From Nostoc sp. ATCC 53789 (GTDB lineage Bacteria > Cyanobacteriota > Cyanobacteriia > Cyanobacteriales > Nostocaceae): DNA of 64,000 nt. The notes beneath the pieces are model-generated. The model saw only the letters and a list, made by a program, of their open reading frames with translations, made no database searches and was not told where the DNA came from. The position numbers were made by a program, and so were the translations under genes. Below, in pieces: positions 45,379 to 53,526 of this stretch. The stretch's first letter is position 1, and every line of letters begins with the position of its first letter. Location: assembly GCF_009873495.1 (NCBI RefSeq), contig NZ_CP046703.1:4010501-4074500 (forward strand), in the 5' to 3' direction.

Positions 45379-45867
45379 ATCGCAATCCAAAAGCAACTGA
45401 TTAATTCACAAATCAAGTCACCTCATGTCTTCTTGATTGACCATGAGAATAACAATCGTGGTCTAATCGACACCAATGAGGCGCTACAGTTAGCCGAGAG
45501 CCTAGAGCTTGACTTGGTTGTAGTCTCTCAAGGCAAAGAGGCCCCAATCGCCAAAATCCTGAATTATGGCAAGCTTCAGTATCAAAAGAAAAAACGTCAG
45601 AGCCAGAGTGCTAGACCTACGGTAAAAGAAGTTCGTTTCGGTTTAAACGTGGGTGTGGCTGATTACAATTTACGTATTGAAAAAGCAGTTGGGTGGTTGA
45701 GTAAAGGCGATTCGGTGAAGTTTGCCATTCGTTTACGAGGCCGAGAACATCAATATCGTGACCAAGCAGGAGAACTGCTAGACAGAATTGCAAAAGACCT
45801 CAGTCAAGTAGGTAAAATCCAGTCACTGGATAAACGCTCACTAATTGTTCAAGTCATTCCTGCCTAG
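45379..45867 (+). CDS. infC: Translation initiation factor IF-3 homologue with a probable AUC start
   Basis: About 162 residues. IF-3 helps select the start codon. The N-domain motif INSQIKSPHVFLIDHENNNRG and the C-domain (TVKEVRFGLNVGVADYNLRI, RLRGREHQYRDQAGELL) match IF-3, but the sequence differs from the usual cyanobacterial IF-3, so this may be a second copy. The frame closes at TAG 45364-45366, and no ATG or GTG precedes the conserved N-domain. A Shine-Dalgarno AGGAG (45365-45369) lies nine bases before ATC 45379, which is the best start. A TTG at 45433 would delete part of the N-domain. Non-standard starts of infC are known for self-regulation. Confidence 0.8.
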   Translation: MAIQKQLINSQIKSPHVFLIDHENNNRGLIDTNEALQLAESLELDLVVVSQGKEAPIAKILNYGKLQYQKKKRQSQSARPTVKEVRFGLNVGVADYNLRIEKAVGWLSKGDSVKFAIRLRGREHQYRDQAGELLDRIAKDLSQVGKIQSLDKRSLIVQVIPA

Positions 45868-45915
45868 TTAATCTTGCGATCGCTGGAGGATGTATTTGTG
45901 CCAGCTTTTAAAACT

Positions 45916-45966
45916 CCCACGGCCATGAAAACATTGCTATTGCTCGTTTTCAGATCAAGCCGTGGG
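45916..45966 (+). terminator. Two-stem hairpin after infC, possible terminator
   Basis: An outer 8-bp stem CCCACGGC / GCCGTGGG encloses an inner 7-bp stem TGAAAAC / GTTTTCA, followed by ATTTTA. The T-run is short, so this could also be a structured 3' end. Confidence 0.45.
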
Positions 45967-46047
45967 ATTTTAGCTCAAAGCTCAGAAACCAAAAAAGCCA
46001 GAGGATAGGCAACAGCACTCCATCAGCTAAGAATGGGACATAGCCAA

Positions 46048-46662
46048 TCAATCGGCGCATTTAGTGATTAGGTGTGTCAACGCATCAATCAGGCGATCGC
46101 TTTCCATTGGTATAATGTCCCTCCCATGCATCACATCTTGAGTAATATGAAAATGCACCAATGCCCCTAAGAGAATTCTTGCTGTTGCCTCTGGGTCAGG
46201 TATTTTTAGCTCAGGAGCAGCCAAGTATTGAGTGAGAGTCTCCGTTACTGGCTTAATCATGGCATGAACACAAATTTGAGCTAACTCAGGAAAACGACCA
46301 GATTCTCCTATTAATACTCGCATAAAGGCACTATGCTCTTGGTCGCTATTCATCAGTTCTAATGCTTTGGTTCCTATACCACGCAGTACGGCTCTTGGTT
46401 CTCCCTCGATGGGTACTGTGCCAAAGATAGAGTTATTCTTTTTGCTTGCTAGTTGCTCTATCAGAACTTTAAAAAGTCCTTCTTTATCTTGAAAGTGGCT
46501 GTAGACTGTAGCTTTAGAAACACCAGCCGCTACTGCTACCCGATCCATACTTGTACCAGCATAGCCATTTTGGAGAAACTCCTGCATTGCCCCTTGCAGA
46601 ATTTGCTCTACTTTATCAACCGAATTATCTCGATCAACTTCGTCAGTTTTTATGCGTACCAT
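46048..46662 (-). CDS. TetR/AcrR family transcriptional regulator
   Basis: 204 residues. The N-terminal helix-turn-helix (ILQGAMQEFLQNGYAGTSMDRVAVAAGVSKATVYSHFQDKEGLFKVLI, residues about 20-70) is textbook TetR. The C-terminal helices form the ligand and dimer domain. It is divergent from the devBCA-like operon, with about 250 bases between them containing palindromes, so it probably represses the exporter and maybe itself until a ligand binds. The ligand is unknown. Confidence 0.92.
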   Translation of the reverse strand: MVRIKTDEVDRDNSVDKVEQILQGAMQEFLQNGYAGTSMDRVAVAAGVSKATVYSHFQDKEGLFKVLIEQLASKKNNSIFGTVPIEGEPRAVLRGIGTKALELMNSDQEHSAFMRVLIGESGRFPELAQICVHAMIKPVTETLTQYLAAPELKIPDPEATARILLGALVHFHITQDVMHGRDIIPMESDRLIDALTHLITKCAD

Positions 46663-46841
46663 TTCTTAATTATCCTCTCTTATAAAGAATTTTAATGATT
46701 TAATCGGCATTTAATGCAGGAGACAGGAGTTATTTTTTTCTCCAAATCCCTCACTTTCCTTGATCCCCGTATTCTTGTTTTCATTTGGGTGGGGAAGGCA
46801 GGGAAAACTGTTTAATTGCCAAGTTGGACTTTTGACTATTG

Positions 46842-46861
46842 ACTAAACTACTCCGTTTAGT
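46842..46861. promoter_or_regulatory. Palindrome ACTAAAC-N6-GTTTAGT, candidate TetR operator
   Basis: Perfect 7-bp arms with a 6-base spacer (TACTCC) between the TetR gene and devB. The size and symmetry suit a TetR dimer site. The GTTTAG half-site appears again in the next palindrome. Confidence 0.55.
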
Positions 46862-46904
46862 TTAGCATTAATTGAACTGAACAGTTTAGTTCAATTAATG
46901 CTAA
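46862..46904. promoter_or_regulatory. 17-bp inverted repeat in front of devB
   Basis: TTAGCATTAATTGAACT (46862-46878) and its exact complement (46888-46904) are separated by nine bases. It ends 18 bases before the devB ATG. It may be a second operator or a 5'-leader hairpin that also affects translation. Confidence 0.6.
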
Positions 46905-46922
46905 TGGTAAAAGGTGAACAGT

Positions 46923-48230
46923 ATGGTGCAGAACTGGAAACTAGAGGATTTAAAGTCTTCCCAAAATCTTTTGCGATCGCCTCTTACACTAGCAGTAATT
47001 ACATCTTTGCTAATCGGTGGAGCTAGTGTTTATACGGTACTAAAGTTCCAGGCTACGGCTAATGAGAAGCCAGCCATGCCAGTAGCTGTTCAACCAGTGG
47101 TAAAAACAGTGACAGCATTGGGACGCTTAGAACCAAATGGAGAAGTAATGAAATTATCTGCAACTTCTTCGACTGAGGGAAGTCTGCTTCAGAAACTCTT
47201 AGTCAAAGAAGGCGATCGCGTCAATGCTGGACAGGTAATTGCAATTATGGATAGCCGCGATCGCTTGCAGGCAAGTTTAGTTGAGGCCCAAAAGCAAGTT
47301 CAAGTTGCCAAATCTAACCTCGACCAGGTAAAAGCGGGAGCAAAACAGGGAGAAATTGGAGCAAAGCAAGCTGCTGTCAGCCGTCTGCAAGTCGAACTAG
47401 AAGGAAACATAAAAACTCAGCAAGCCATAATCGATCGCCTAACAGCAGACTTGCAAGGACAACGAGAGAGTTTACAAGCAACGGTGGATCGCGTCGCCGC
47501 CGAAAAACGTAACGCTCAAGTAGATGTGCAACGCTACGAAGCTTTATACAAAGCAGGGGCAATTTCCAGTCAGCAAGCCGATCAAAAACGCTTGAGTGCA
47601 GAAACTTCTACTCAGCAGTTAATCGAAAATCAAGCCAACAAAACCAGAACTGTCGCAACTTTAGAACAGCAGATTAAAGAAGCCAAAGCTAACGGCAATC
47701 AAACCATCGCTAGCTTGCAACAGCAGATTAACGAAGCCAAAGCCACTCTTAACCAAACAGCTGAAGTCCGTCCGACAGACATTGCCAACGCTCAAGCAGA
47801 GGTAGACAGCGCTCAAGCGACTGTGGCAAAAATTAGAGCGCAATTGGATCAAGCTTATGTTCGCGCACCCGAAGCGGGACAAATTTTGAAGATTCATACA
47901 CGAGCCGGAGAAACCGTTTCTAGTGACGGGATTGTAGAATTAGGTCGAACCGACCAGATGTATGCAGTTGCAGAAGTTTACCAAAGTGATATTAACAAAG
48001 TGCGATCGGGGCAACGGGTCAAGGTAATCAGCGATTCCATTCCCGAAGAATTACAGGGAACTGTTGATTGGACGGGGATGCAGGTACAGCGACAAAATCT
48101 GGTTAACAGCGATCCTTCTAGCAATATTGATGCCAGAGTAGTGGAAGTTCATGTGCAACTAGATCGAGCATCTAGCGCCAAAGCTGCCAAGTTTACCAAT
48201 CTGCAAGTAAAAGCGGTGATAGAACTATGA
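46923..48230 (+). CDS. devB: DevB-like membrane fusion protein of an ABC exporter
   Basis: 435 residues from ATG 46923, preceded at eight bases by AAGG; a GTG at 46914 overlaps that site and is less likely. One N-terminal membrane segment (LAVITSLLIGGASVYTVL), a lipoyl-like half (EGDRVNAGQVIAIMDS), a long coiled coil (residues about 125-305) and a beta-barrel (YVRAPEAGQILKIHTRAGETV) are the HlyD/DevB layout. It links the inner-membrane pump to TolC. It overlaps devC by four bases (ATGA). DevBCA exporters deliver heterocyst glycolipids, but several paralogues exist per genome, so the cargo is not certain. Confidence 0.9.
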   Translation: MVQNWKLEDLKSSQNLLRSPLTLAVITSLLIGGASVYTVLKFQATANEKPAMPVAVQPVVKTVTALGRLEPNGEVMKLSATSSTEGSLLQKLLVKEGDRVNAGQVIAIMDSRDRLQASLVEAQKQVQVAKSNLDQVKAGAKQGEIGAKQAAVSRLQVELEGNIKTQQAIIDRLTADLQGQRESLQATVDRVAAEKRNAQVDVQRYEALYKAGAISSQQADQKRLSAETSTQQLIENQANKTRTVATLEQQIKEAKANGNQTIASLQQQINEAKATLNQTAEVRPTDIANAQAEVDSAQATVAKIRAQLDQAYVRAPEAGQILKIHTRAGETVSSDGIVELGRTDQMYAVAEVYQSDINKVRSGQRVKVISDSIPEELQGTVDWTGMQVQRQNLVNSDPSSNIDARVVEVHVQLDRASSAKAAKFTNLQVKAVIEL

Positions 48231-49402
48231 TTGGATTTATTCAACAACTGCGGCAGCGAACCCCTCTAGGATGGTTGCAATTGAGTCATGAAAAAAGCCG
48301 TTTGTTGGTAGCTTTGTCAGGCATTGCTTTCGCTGATATTTTGATGTTCATGCAGCTAGGGTTTCAGACTGCCTTGTTTGACAGTAATACTAAACTGCAC
48401 AACAGTATACAGGCTGATATTTTTCTACTTAGCCCTCAAGCCCGTAACGTCTTAAATGCGTCCACCTTTACACGGCGGCGACTGTATCAAGCAATGGATA
48501 TACAGGGGGTGAAGTCAGCAGAACCAATGTATGTCAACATTGTCGATTGGAAGAATCCGAAAACACGCCAAAAGACATCTGTCCTAGTTATTGGGATTAA
48601 TCCTGAAAAACCAGCTTTTAACTTACCAGATGTGAACAGCCAGATAGATCGGGTGAAGCTACCAGATACCCTGCTGTTCGATCGCGCCTCAAGAGGAGAT
48701 TATAAAGAAGCGATCGCTCAAGTTGAACAAGGTTTGTCTGTAACTACTGAAATTGACCGCCGCACGATTACCATTAGTGGCTTATTTTCAATCGGCGCAT
48801 CCTTTGCGGCTGATGGGAACCTAATTACCAGCGACCAGAACTTCTTACGGCTATTTCCCAAGCGCGAAGCCAGCAGTGTCAGTGTAGGTTTGATTCAACT
48901 CGAACCAGGGTACGATCCAAAACAAATTAAAGCAGCTTTAGAATCTCATTTAGATAATGATATTAAAGTTTTGACCAAAGCTGAATTTATCGAATTTGAA
49001 ACAGATTATTGGAAAAAAAATACAGCTATCGGGTTTATCTTTAACTTGGGTGTAGGAATGGGGTTTATGGTAGGCGTGATTATCGTCTATCAAGTTCTTT
49101 CTACAGATGTGAATTCCCATATCAAAGAGTACGCAACCTTCAAAGCAATGGGGTATAACAATCTCTATTTATTGGGTGTGGTGTTTGAAGAGGCGATAAT
49201 TTTGGCAATCTTGGGCTTTATCCCAGGAATGATCGCACCTTTAGGACTTTACCGTCTAACTCGTAATGCCACTAATTTGCCACTTTACATGACCGTAGCA
49301 CGAGCCACCACAGTGCTAATACTAACTATGATTATGTGTATTATTTCTGGTGCGATCGCCACTCGGAAATTACAATCCGCCGATCCCGCAGATATGTTTT
49401 AA
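48227..49402 (+). CDS. devC: DevC-like ABC exporter permease
   Basis: 391 residues. A short N-terminal region and one membrane segment (LLVALSGIAFADILMFMQLGFQTALF) precede a large periplasmic domain (about residues 50-265). Three C-terminal membrane segments follow (IGFIFNLGVGMGFMVGVIIVYQVL, LYLLGVVFEEAIILAILGFIPGMIAPLGLY, VARATTVLILTMIMCIISGAIATR). This is the MacB/FtsX-like permease topology. It ends ATRKLQSADPADMF, as in DevC proteins. It overlaps devB by four bases and is followed 59 bases later by devA. Confidence 0.92.
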   Translation: MIGFIQQLRQRTPLGWLQLSHEKSRLLVALSGIAFADILMFMQLGFQTALFDSNTKLHNSIQADIFLLSPQARNVLNASTFTRRRLYQAMDIQGVKSAEPMYVNIVDWKNPKTRQKTSVLVIGINPEKPAFNLPDVNSQIDRVKLPDTLLFDRASRGDYKEAIAQVEQGLSVTTEIDRRTITISGLFSIGASFAADGNLITSDQNFLRLFPKREASSVSVGLIQLEPGYDPKQIKAALESHLDNDIKVLTKAEFIEFETDYWKKNTAIGFIFNLGVGMGFMVGVIIVYQVLSTDVNSHIKEYATFKAMGYNNLYLLGVVFEEAIILAILGFIPGMIAPLGLYRLTRNATNLPLYMTVARATTVLILTMIMCIISGAIATRKLQSADPADMF

Positions 49403-49461
49403 ATTTGTCATTTGTTACTCAAAAGGACTAATGACAATCATCACGAATAATCAAGCTATTT

Positions 49462-50172
49462 ATGAGTAGTCAACCTGTAATCTCTGTTAAAAATCTCGAT
49501 CATTACTTTGGTTCTGGTCAACTCCGTAAGCAAGTTCTATTTGATATCAACCTGGATATTAACGCCGGCGAAATTATTATTATGACTGGGCCTTCTGGTT
49601 CTGGTAAAACTACACTTCTCACCTTAGCCGGCGGCTTGCGTTCTGCCCAATCTGGCAGTTTGCAGATATTGGGACAAGAACTTTGTGGCGCTAGTACAGC
49701 ACAACTTACCCAGGTGCGACGCAATAACGGTTACATTTTTCAAGCGCACAACTTGCACGGTAGCCTGACAGTACTTCAGAACGTCAGAATGGGCTTGGAA
49801 GTGCATAATAATATTTCACCAGCAGAGATGAAAACCCGTTCAGCCCAAATGTTAGAAGAGGTAGGATTAGGGCATCGGCTGAATTATTATCCTGATGATT
49901 TATCTGGGGGACAAAAACAAAGAGTTGCGATCGCTCGTGCGTTGGTAGGTCGGCCTAAAATAGTCTTAGCAGATGAACCCACCGCCGCCCTTGACAGTAA
50001 ATCGGGACGAGATGTGGTTAACCTCATGCAAAAATTAGCTAAAGAACAGGACTGTACTATTCTCTTAGTTACTCATGACAACCGCATTCTAGATATTGCC
50101 GATCGCATTGTCTATATGGAAGATGGCAAATTAGTAAATGACGGTGCTGTTATTGTAAATTCAAGGGTTTAA
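49462..50172 (+). CDS. devA: DevA-like ABC exporter ATPase
   Basis: 236 residues. Walker A GPSGSGKTT (residues 43-51), Q-loop in YIFQAHNL, signature LSGGQKQRVAIARAL (near 147), Walker B IVLADEPTAALDS and H-loop VTHDNRI are all intact. This is the energising subunit of the exporter encoded just upstream and should dimerise at the inner membrane. Gene order B-C-A on one strand is that of the heterocyst exporter. Confidence 0.94.
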   Translation: MSSQPVISVKNLDHYFGSGQLRKQVLFDINLDINAGEIIIMTGPSGSGKTTLLTLAGGLRSAQSGSLQILGQELCGASTAQLTQVRRNNGYIFQAHNLHGSLTVLQNVRMGLEVHNNISPAEMKTRSAQMLEEVGLGHRLNYYPDDLSGGQKQRVAIARALVGRPKIVLADEPTAALDSKSGRDVVNLMQKLAKEQDCTILLVTHDNRILDIADRIVYMEDGKLVNDGAVIVNSRV

Positions 50173-50203
50173 ATCCCCGATTCCAACTGTCTTTAATTTT
50201 GAA

Positions 50204-50275
50204 GTAATGAGTAATAAGTAATAAGTAATAAGTAATGGGTATTACTCATTACTCATTACTCATTACTCATTTATT
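50204..50275. repeat. TAATAAG / ACTCATT tandem repeats forming a long hairpin
   Basis: Three to four copies of AGTAATAAGTAATAA-like units are followed by four copies of their near-complement (TTACTCA). The whole tract can fold on itself between devA and the convergent NB-ARC gene, and may serve as a transcription barrier. Confidence 0.75.
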
Positions 50276-50310
50276 TAATGCATCCAGTTAGTTAGGCTGG
50301 TTGTTTTTTA

Positions 50311-51816
50311 TTAAACTGATTCTATTCCTGAGAGGATCGCAACATTACTCTTGATGTAACCCATTGCCAAAGGAGATTGACCATTTAACAACAACAGAAT
50401 CTGATTAAATATTTGTGGAAGAGTTGCGCCATATAAATGCCAAAGCTTTTTCCAAAGTTGAGTTAATATGCGATCGCCTGCAATATCGTCAGTACCCGGT
50501 CGTAGCAACCAATGGGTTCGCAATATCTGAAAATGACGAATATCATTACTCTGCATAACTTTATAAATTTCTTGAGCAGCATATTCCACCAATTCATCTG
50601 TCACCACTTTCATTACTAGGGGTTGCAATGTAAATGAGGGTTCATAATCGCTGACCCATTTTTCTAAAAGCGATCGCCTTTCTAAGGTTACAATGCCCTC
50701 TAAAACCATCCCTGGGTCAACGGATATCAGCAAATGGGTTTGCAATCGAGAGAATGAGACAGGCTCTTGCCAAATAGCCAGCCAGTAGAGAATGTCTTGC
50801 TCTAAGCCGGAAAGTTGCTCAAATTGCTGCTTGAGAATTACACGCAAGCGATCGCCCACAATTAAAGTATTCTGACTCAAAAAAGCAGCAACATTTCCCC
50901 CAAATACAGACTGAATCAAGGGTGTTACCAGTTTCAGCGCCAAGGGATTACCGCGATAAAGTTGAATTAATGCTGATAACCCTAGTTCTTTGCCTGTAAA
51001 TCCCCTTGATTGTAATAATTCTCTAGCCTCTGCTTTTGGCAACCCTTTGAGATTTAAACAGCGAGATGTTTTTGTATTAATTTCGATATTCTTTGGCTGT
51101 TCGCGGCTGCTAATCAGAATACAGCTTTGATGCCGTTCTCGACTTAGTTGTTGGATAAATTGACCATAGCTGAGGTTTTCTGATTGTGAGAAAATAGCCT
51201 CTAATCCATCTAATACCAACAGACAGCGACGTTTTTGTAACTGCTGTATAAGCTGTGCCGTACCTTGTTGAATATTCTGCACAACGCCTTGCTCAAAAGA
51301 ATTTAGCAGGCTATTCAGCAGGGAAATCATAGATGGGGAAGTTTGCAGAGACTTCCAAATTAAACAATCAAATTTTGACTGAATGTGGTCTACTAAAGCC
51401 AGTGCTAGGGAGGTTTTGCCAATACCAGCGATACCGTTAATAGTGACTAATTTACAGTTTTGGCTAGTTATCCATTCTTCTAATTGTGCCAATTCCTGAT
51501 TTCGTCCATAGAAGCTTTCGATATCAGGCGCTTCATTCCAATCTCGATAAGGCGTGCTGATGTCTGCAATAGTTTCTAAATCTGCGTGCGATAATTCTGC
51601 GATCGCTTCCCAGTTTCCAATACCAACAGCTTGACAGATAGCGATGAAGATTTCTCGCTGAATGCGATCGCCTTGCCAAAATCGGCGTAAAGTAGCTCTA
51701 GAGGTATGGGCATCTTGCCACCAGCGTGCGGTGCTAGTTTTTGTCCAACCTAGACGTTGACGGGATTTGTCTACAATTGCTAGTCCTGCTGTTGATGCTT
51801 TCAGCGAGTTTGACAT
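50311..51816 (-). CDS. NB-ARC (STAND) ATPase without C-terminal repeats
   Basis: 501 residues. Residues about 1-85 form a helical N-terminal domain (SLKASTAGLAIVDKSRQRLGWTK, ATLRRFWQGDRIQREIFIAICQAVGI) common to cyanobacterial STAND proteins. NB-ARC follows with Walker A GIAGIGKTSLA, Walker B CLLVLDGLE, SSREQ sensor and GNPLALKLV. Relatives carry WD40 or pentapeptide repeats after a winged-helix part. Here the chain ends at AMGYIKSNVAILSGIESV with no repeats, so it is either truncated or a short form. STAND ATPases often act in signalling or antiphage defence. The neighbours upstream are a toxin-antitoxin pair. Confidence 0.85.
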   Translation of the reverse strand: MSNSLKASTAGLAIVDKSRQRLGWTKTSTARWWQDAHTSRATLRRFWQGDRIQREIFIAICQAVGIGNWEAIAELSHADLETIADISTPYRDWNEAPDIESFYGRNQELAQLEEWITSQNCKLVTINGIAGIGKTSLALALVDHIQSKFDCLIWKSLQTSPSMISLLNSLLNSFEQGVVQNIQQGTAQLIQQLQKRRCLLVLDGLEAIFSQSENLSYGQFIQQLSRERHQSCILISSREQPKNIEINTKTSRCLNLKGLPKAEARELLQSRGFTGKELGLSALIQLYRGNPLALKLVTPLIQSVFGGNVAAFLSQNTLIVGDRLRVILKQQFEQLSGLEQDILYWLAIWQEPVSFSRLQTHLLISVDPGMVLEGIVTLERRSLLEKWVSDYEPSFTLQPLVMKVVTDELVEYAAQEIYKVMQSNDIRHFQILRTHWLLRPGTDDIAGDRILTQLWKKLWHLYGATLPQIFNQILLLLNGQSPLAMGYIKSNVAILSGIESV

Positions 51817-51835
51817 ACATCAACTTTATAATTCA

Positions 51836-52225
51836 CTATTTGAGCGTTTGCACATCAGGATAATTAAGAATTTTAGCATCAGCAGTTAATAAAAGACAAT
51901 TATAAAATCTTGCTGTAGCCACAATCATTTGATTGAATGGGTCGCTATGGAATCCATTTAATTGAGTTGAATCAACTATTATTGGCAAAGAAAAATTTAA
52001 TAGTTGTACTCCTGGATAAGCTAAAGCAGCTTCTAGCCATTTCTCAATATCTACAGGCAAAATTAGTCGCTTTTTCTCTACTAATTTCGCTACTTCCCAG
52101 CAAGAAAGAATGCTGATTCCTAAACCGTCAGATTCGTAATCTTGTAACCATTGTTGCTGTTTTTGAGTCAGTCGTGAATCGTTCTGTACCCACCAAACCC
52201 AGATATGAGTATCAAGTACAATCAT
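51836..52225 (-). CDS. vapC: VapC-type PIN-domain toxin
   Basis: 129 residues from the ATG at 52225 (MIVLDTHIWVWW). The acidic PIN residues are visible: Asp in LDTHIW, Glu in SCWEVAKLVEK, Asp in HSDPFNQMIVATA and Asp in LLTADAKIL. VapC toxins are ribonucleases, often cutting tRNA. The ATG overlaps the stop codon of the preceding antitoxin gene (ATGA), the tight coupling usual for these pairs. A five-codon longer start is in frame but less likely. Confidence 0.88.
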   Translation of the reverse strand: MIVLDTHIWVWWVQNDSRLTQKQQQWLQDYESDGLGISILSCWEVAKLVEKKRLILPVDIEKWLEAALAYPGVQLLNFSLPIIVDSTQLNGFHSDPFNQMIVATARFYNCLLLTADAKILNYPDVQTLK

Positions 52226-52464
52226 TGTAAAACTTCCCAATCTTCCACAGCTACAGGTTCAGTTGGATCTTCATAACGGTAAGGCTGTGTATTGTGCAAA
52301 GGATAAAGATTTGTATCTGATTGAGCTTTTAGTGCTATTTGCTTATCTGGAGTTTTCGCTTCCAGAATAATCACTTCCACAGCGTCGCCTGCATGAAAAG
52401 GTAAACCCTGTAGCGTCAGAGTTCCATCTTCAGTTAACACGATTTTTATCTTGTGAGCATTCAT
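52222..52464 (-). CDS. Antitoxin partner of the VapC toxin
   Basis: 80 residues. The N-terminal half (KIKIVLTEDGTLTLQGLPFHAGDAVEVIILEA) looks like a short beta-rich DNA-binding or hairpin domain. The C-terminal half is acidic and disordered (PTEPVAVEDWEVLQ), the kind of tail that wraps a toxin. Its stop overlaps the vapC start. The family is assigned from organisation. Confidence 0.8.
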   Translation of the reverse strand: MNAHKIKIVLTEDGTLTLQGLPFHAGDAVEVIILEAKTPDKQIALKAQSDTNLYPLHNTQPYRYEDPTEPVAVEDWEVLQ

Positions 52465-52613
52465 ATTTTAACTCCTAAATTATTATCAAACAATTCTAAT
52501 AACCCAATTGTAGCTACAAAAAAACTATAAATTCGATATTGGATTGGTTAATAATTTTTCGTAGGTACATAAAAAGCGGCAATTATTCCTTCAACGAAAT
52601 GAGCCGAGATTTT

Positions 52614-53063
52614 TTATTCTTTGAGCGACTGAAGCAACTGACTAGGACGTGCAACTTTTACACCAAGATAAAAATCAGGATAGCGAACAAATATATAATG
52701 CTCATACTCATACCAGTGCATCTCACCCTTTTCTTGGTTACACGTCTGACAAATGACCCAGAAATTATTGAATTCCATTGATAACCAAGGATACTGGGAT
52801 CTAGGAAGCTTATGATCTATTGTTTTACCACCCTTTTCAGAATACTTGTCCCCACAAATTGGACAGTACCAGCCTGAATGATCTCTCACCCAACTTTTAC
52901 TTTCTTGTGTTGTACCACACTCATAATCACCATTAACATATCGCCAGTAATCGAATTTTCTATAATTTTCAAAATCTTGATGAGTTAGTTTATGATAGCG
53001 CTTGCTACCAATTTCATCTGCAATATTAAATAATTCATTCAGTTCTTTTCCTTCAATGTTCAC
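52614..53063 (-). CDS. HNH endonuclease-domain protein
   Basis: 149 residues from GTG; the Shine-Dalgarno AGAGGAAG overlaps the stop of the upstream gene, so translation is coupled. The HNH core is at about residues 68-125: CPICGDKYSEKGGKTIDHKLP, then NNFWVICQTCNQEKGE, giving two CxxC zinc knuckles and the Asp-His active-site pair. The N-terminal 45 residues (LNELFNIADEIGSKRYHKLTHQDF) resemble a stretch in the gene directly upstream. The HNH fold cuts or nicks DNA. It may belong to a defence or mobile cassette with its two neighbours. Confidence 0.8.
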   Translation of the reverse strand: MNIEGKELNELFNIADEIGSKRYHKLTHQDFENYRKFDYWRYVNGDYECGTTQESKSWVRDHSGWYCPICGDKYSEKGGKTIDHKLPRSQYPWLSMEFNNFWVICQTCNQEKGEMHWYEYEHYIFVRYPDFYLGVKVARPSQLLQSLKE

Positions 53064-53074
53064 ACAATCTTCCT

Positions 53075-53515
53075 CTAATATTGGATAGTTCTATATGACT
53101 TTTGATTAGCTTGTCTTCTATATGTCTTTTTTGTTTTATTACTAAAATCAATAATTTCTATTTCTGTATCAGGATACTGCTTATCTATCTCTTCTGCAAT
53201 CTCATTTACTTCTTTAGCTAAGTTATAATTAGTCTCCTGTATTTCTTGAGAAGTGAGATATTTATTTCCAATTCGGTCTGCTTCTAAAAATAATTCTTCA
53301 AGTGTCAAATCATCGAATTGATATTTATCTAAAAATTCTTTTATTTTATGATATAGTCTTATGAGGTTATTCCATCCAACATTCTTGTAACCTTCTGTTT
53401 TTAGCCAGTGTATATCTTCTTGCTTCAGCTTGTTTCTATTCTTTGAGTTAACACGTTGCGTATCGCGGTAACTCATCCCATTGAAAATTGTTTTTTTAGT
53501 TTTAAGCTCAGTCAT
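53075..53515 (-). CDS. Uncharacterised protein of the HNH cassette (middle gene)
   Basis: 146 residues, Lys/Glu/Asn-rich and helical, with no known domain. The segment LEELFLEADRIGNKYLTSQEIQETNY (about residues 75-100) matches the start of the HNH protein downstream (LNELFNIADEIGSKRYHKL), so the two share a small module. The N-terminal part contains WLKTEGYKNVGWNNLIRLYHKIKEFL. Genes on both sides are within 12 bases. Its composition is more AT-rich than the window average, consistent with acquired DNA. Function unknown. Confidence 0.6.
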   Translation of the reverse strand: MTELKTKKTIFNGMSYRDTQRVNSKNRNKLKQEDIHWLKTEGYKNVGWNNLIRLYHKIKEFLDKYQFDDLTLEELFLEADRIGNKYLTSQEIQETNYNLAKEVNEIAEEIDKQYPDTEIEIIDFSNKTKKTYRRQANQKSYRTIQY

Positions 53516-53526
53516 AGAGTTACTTT

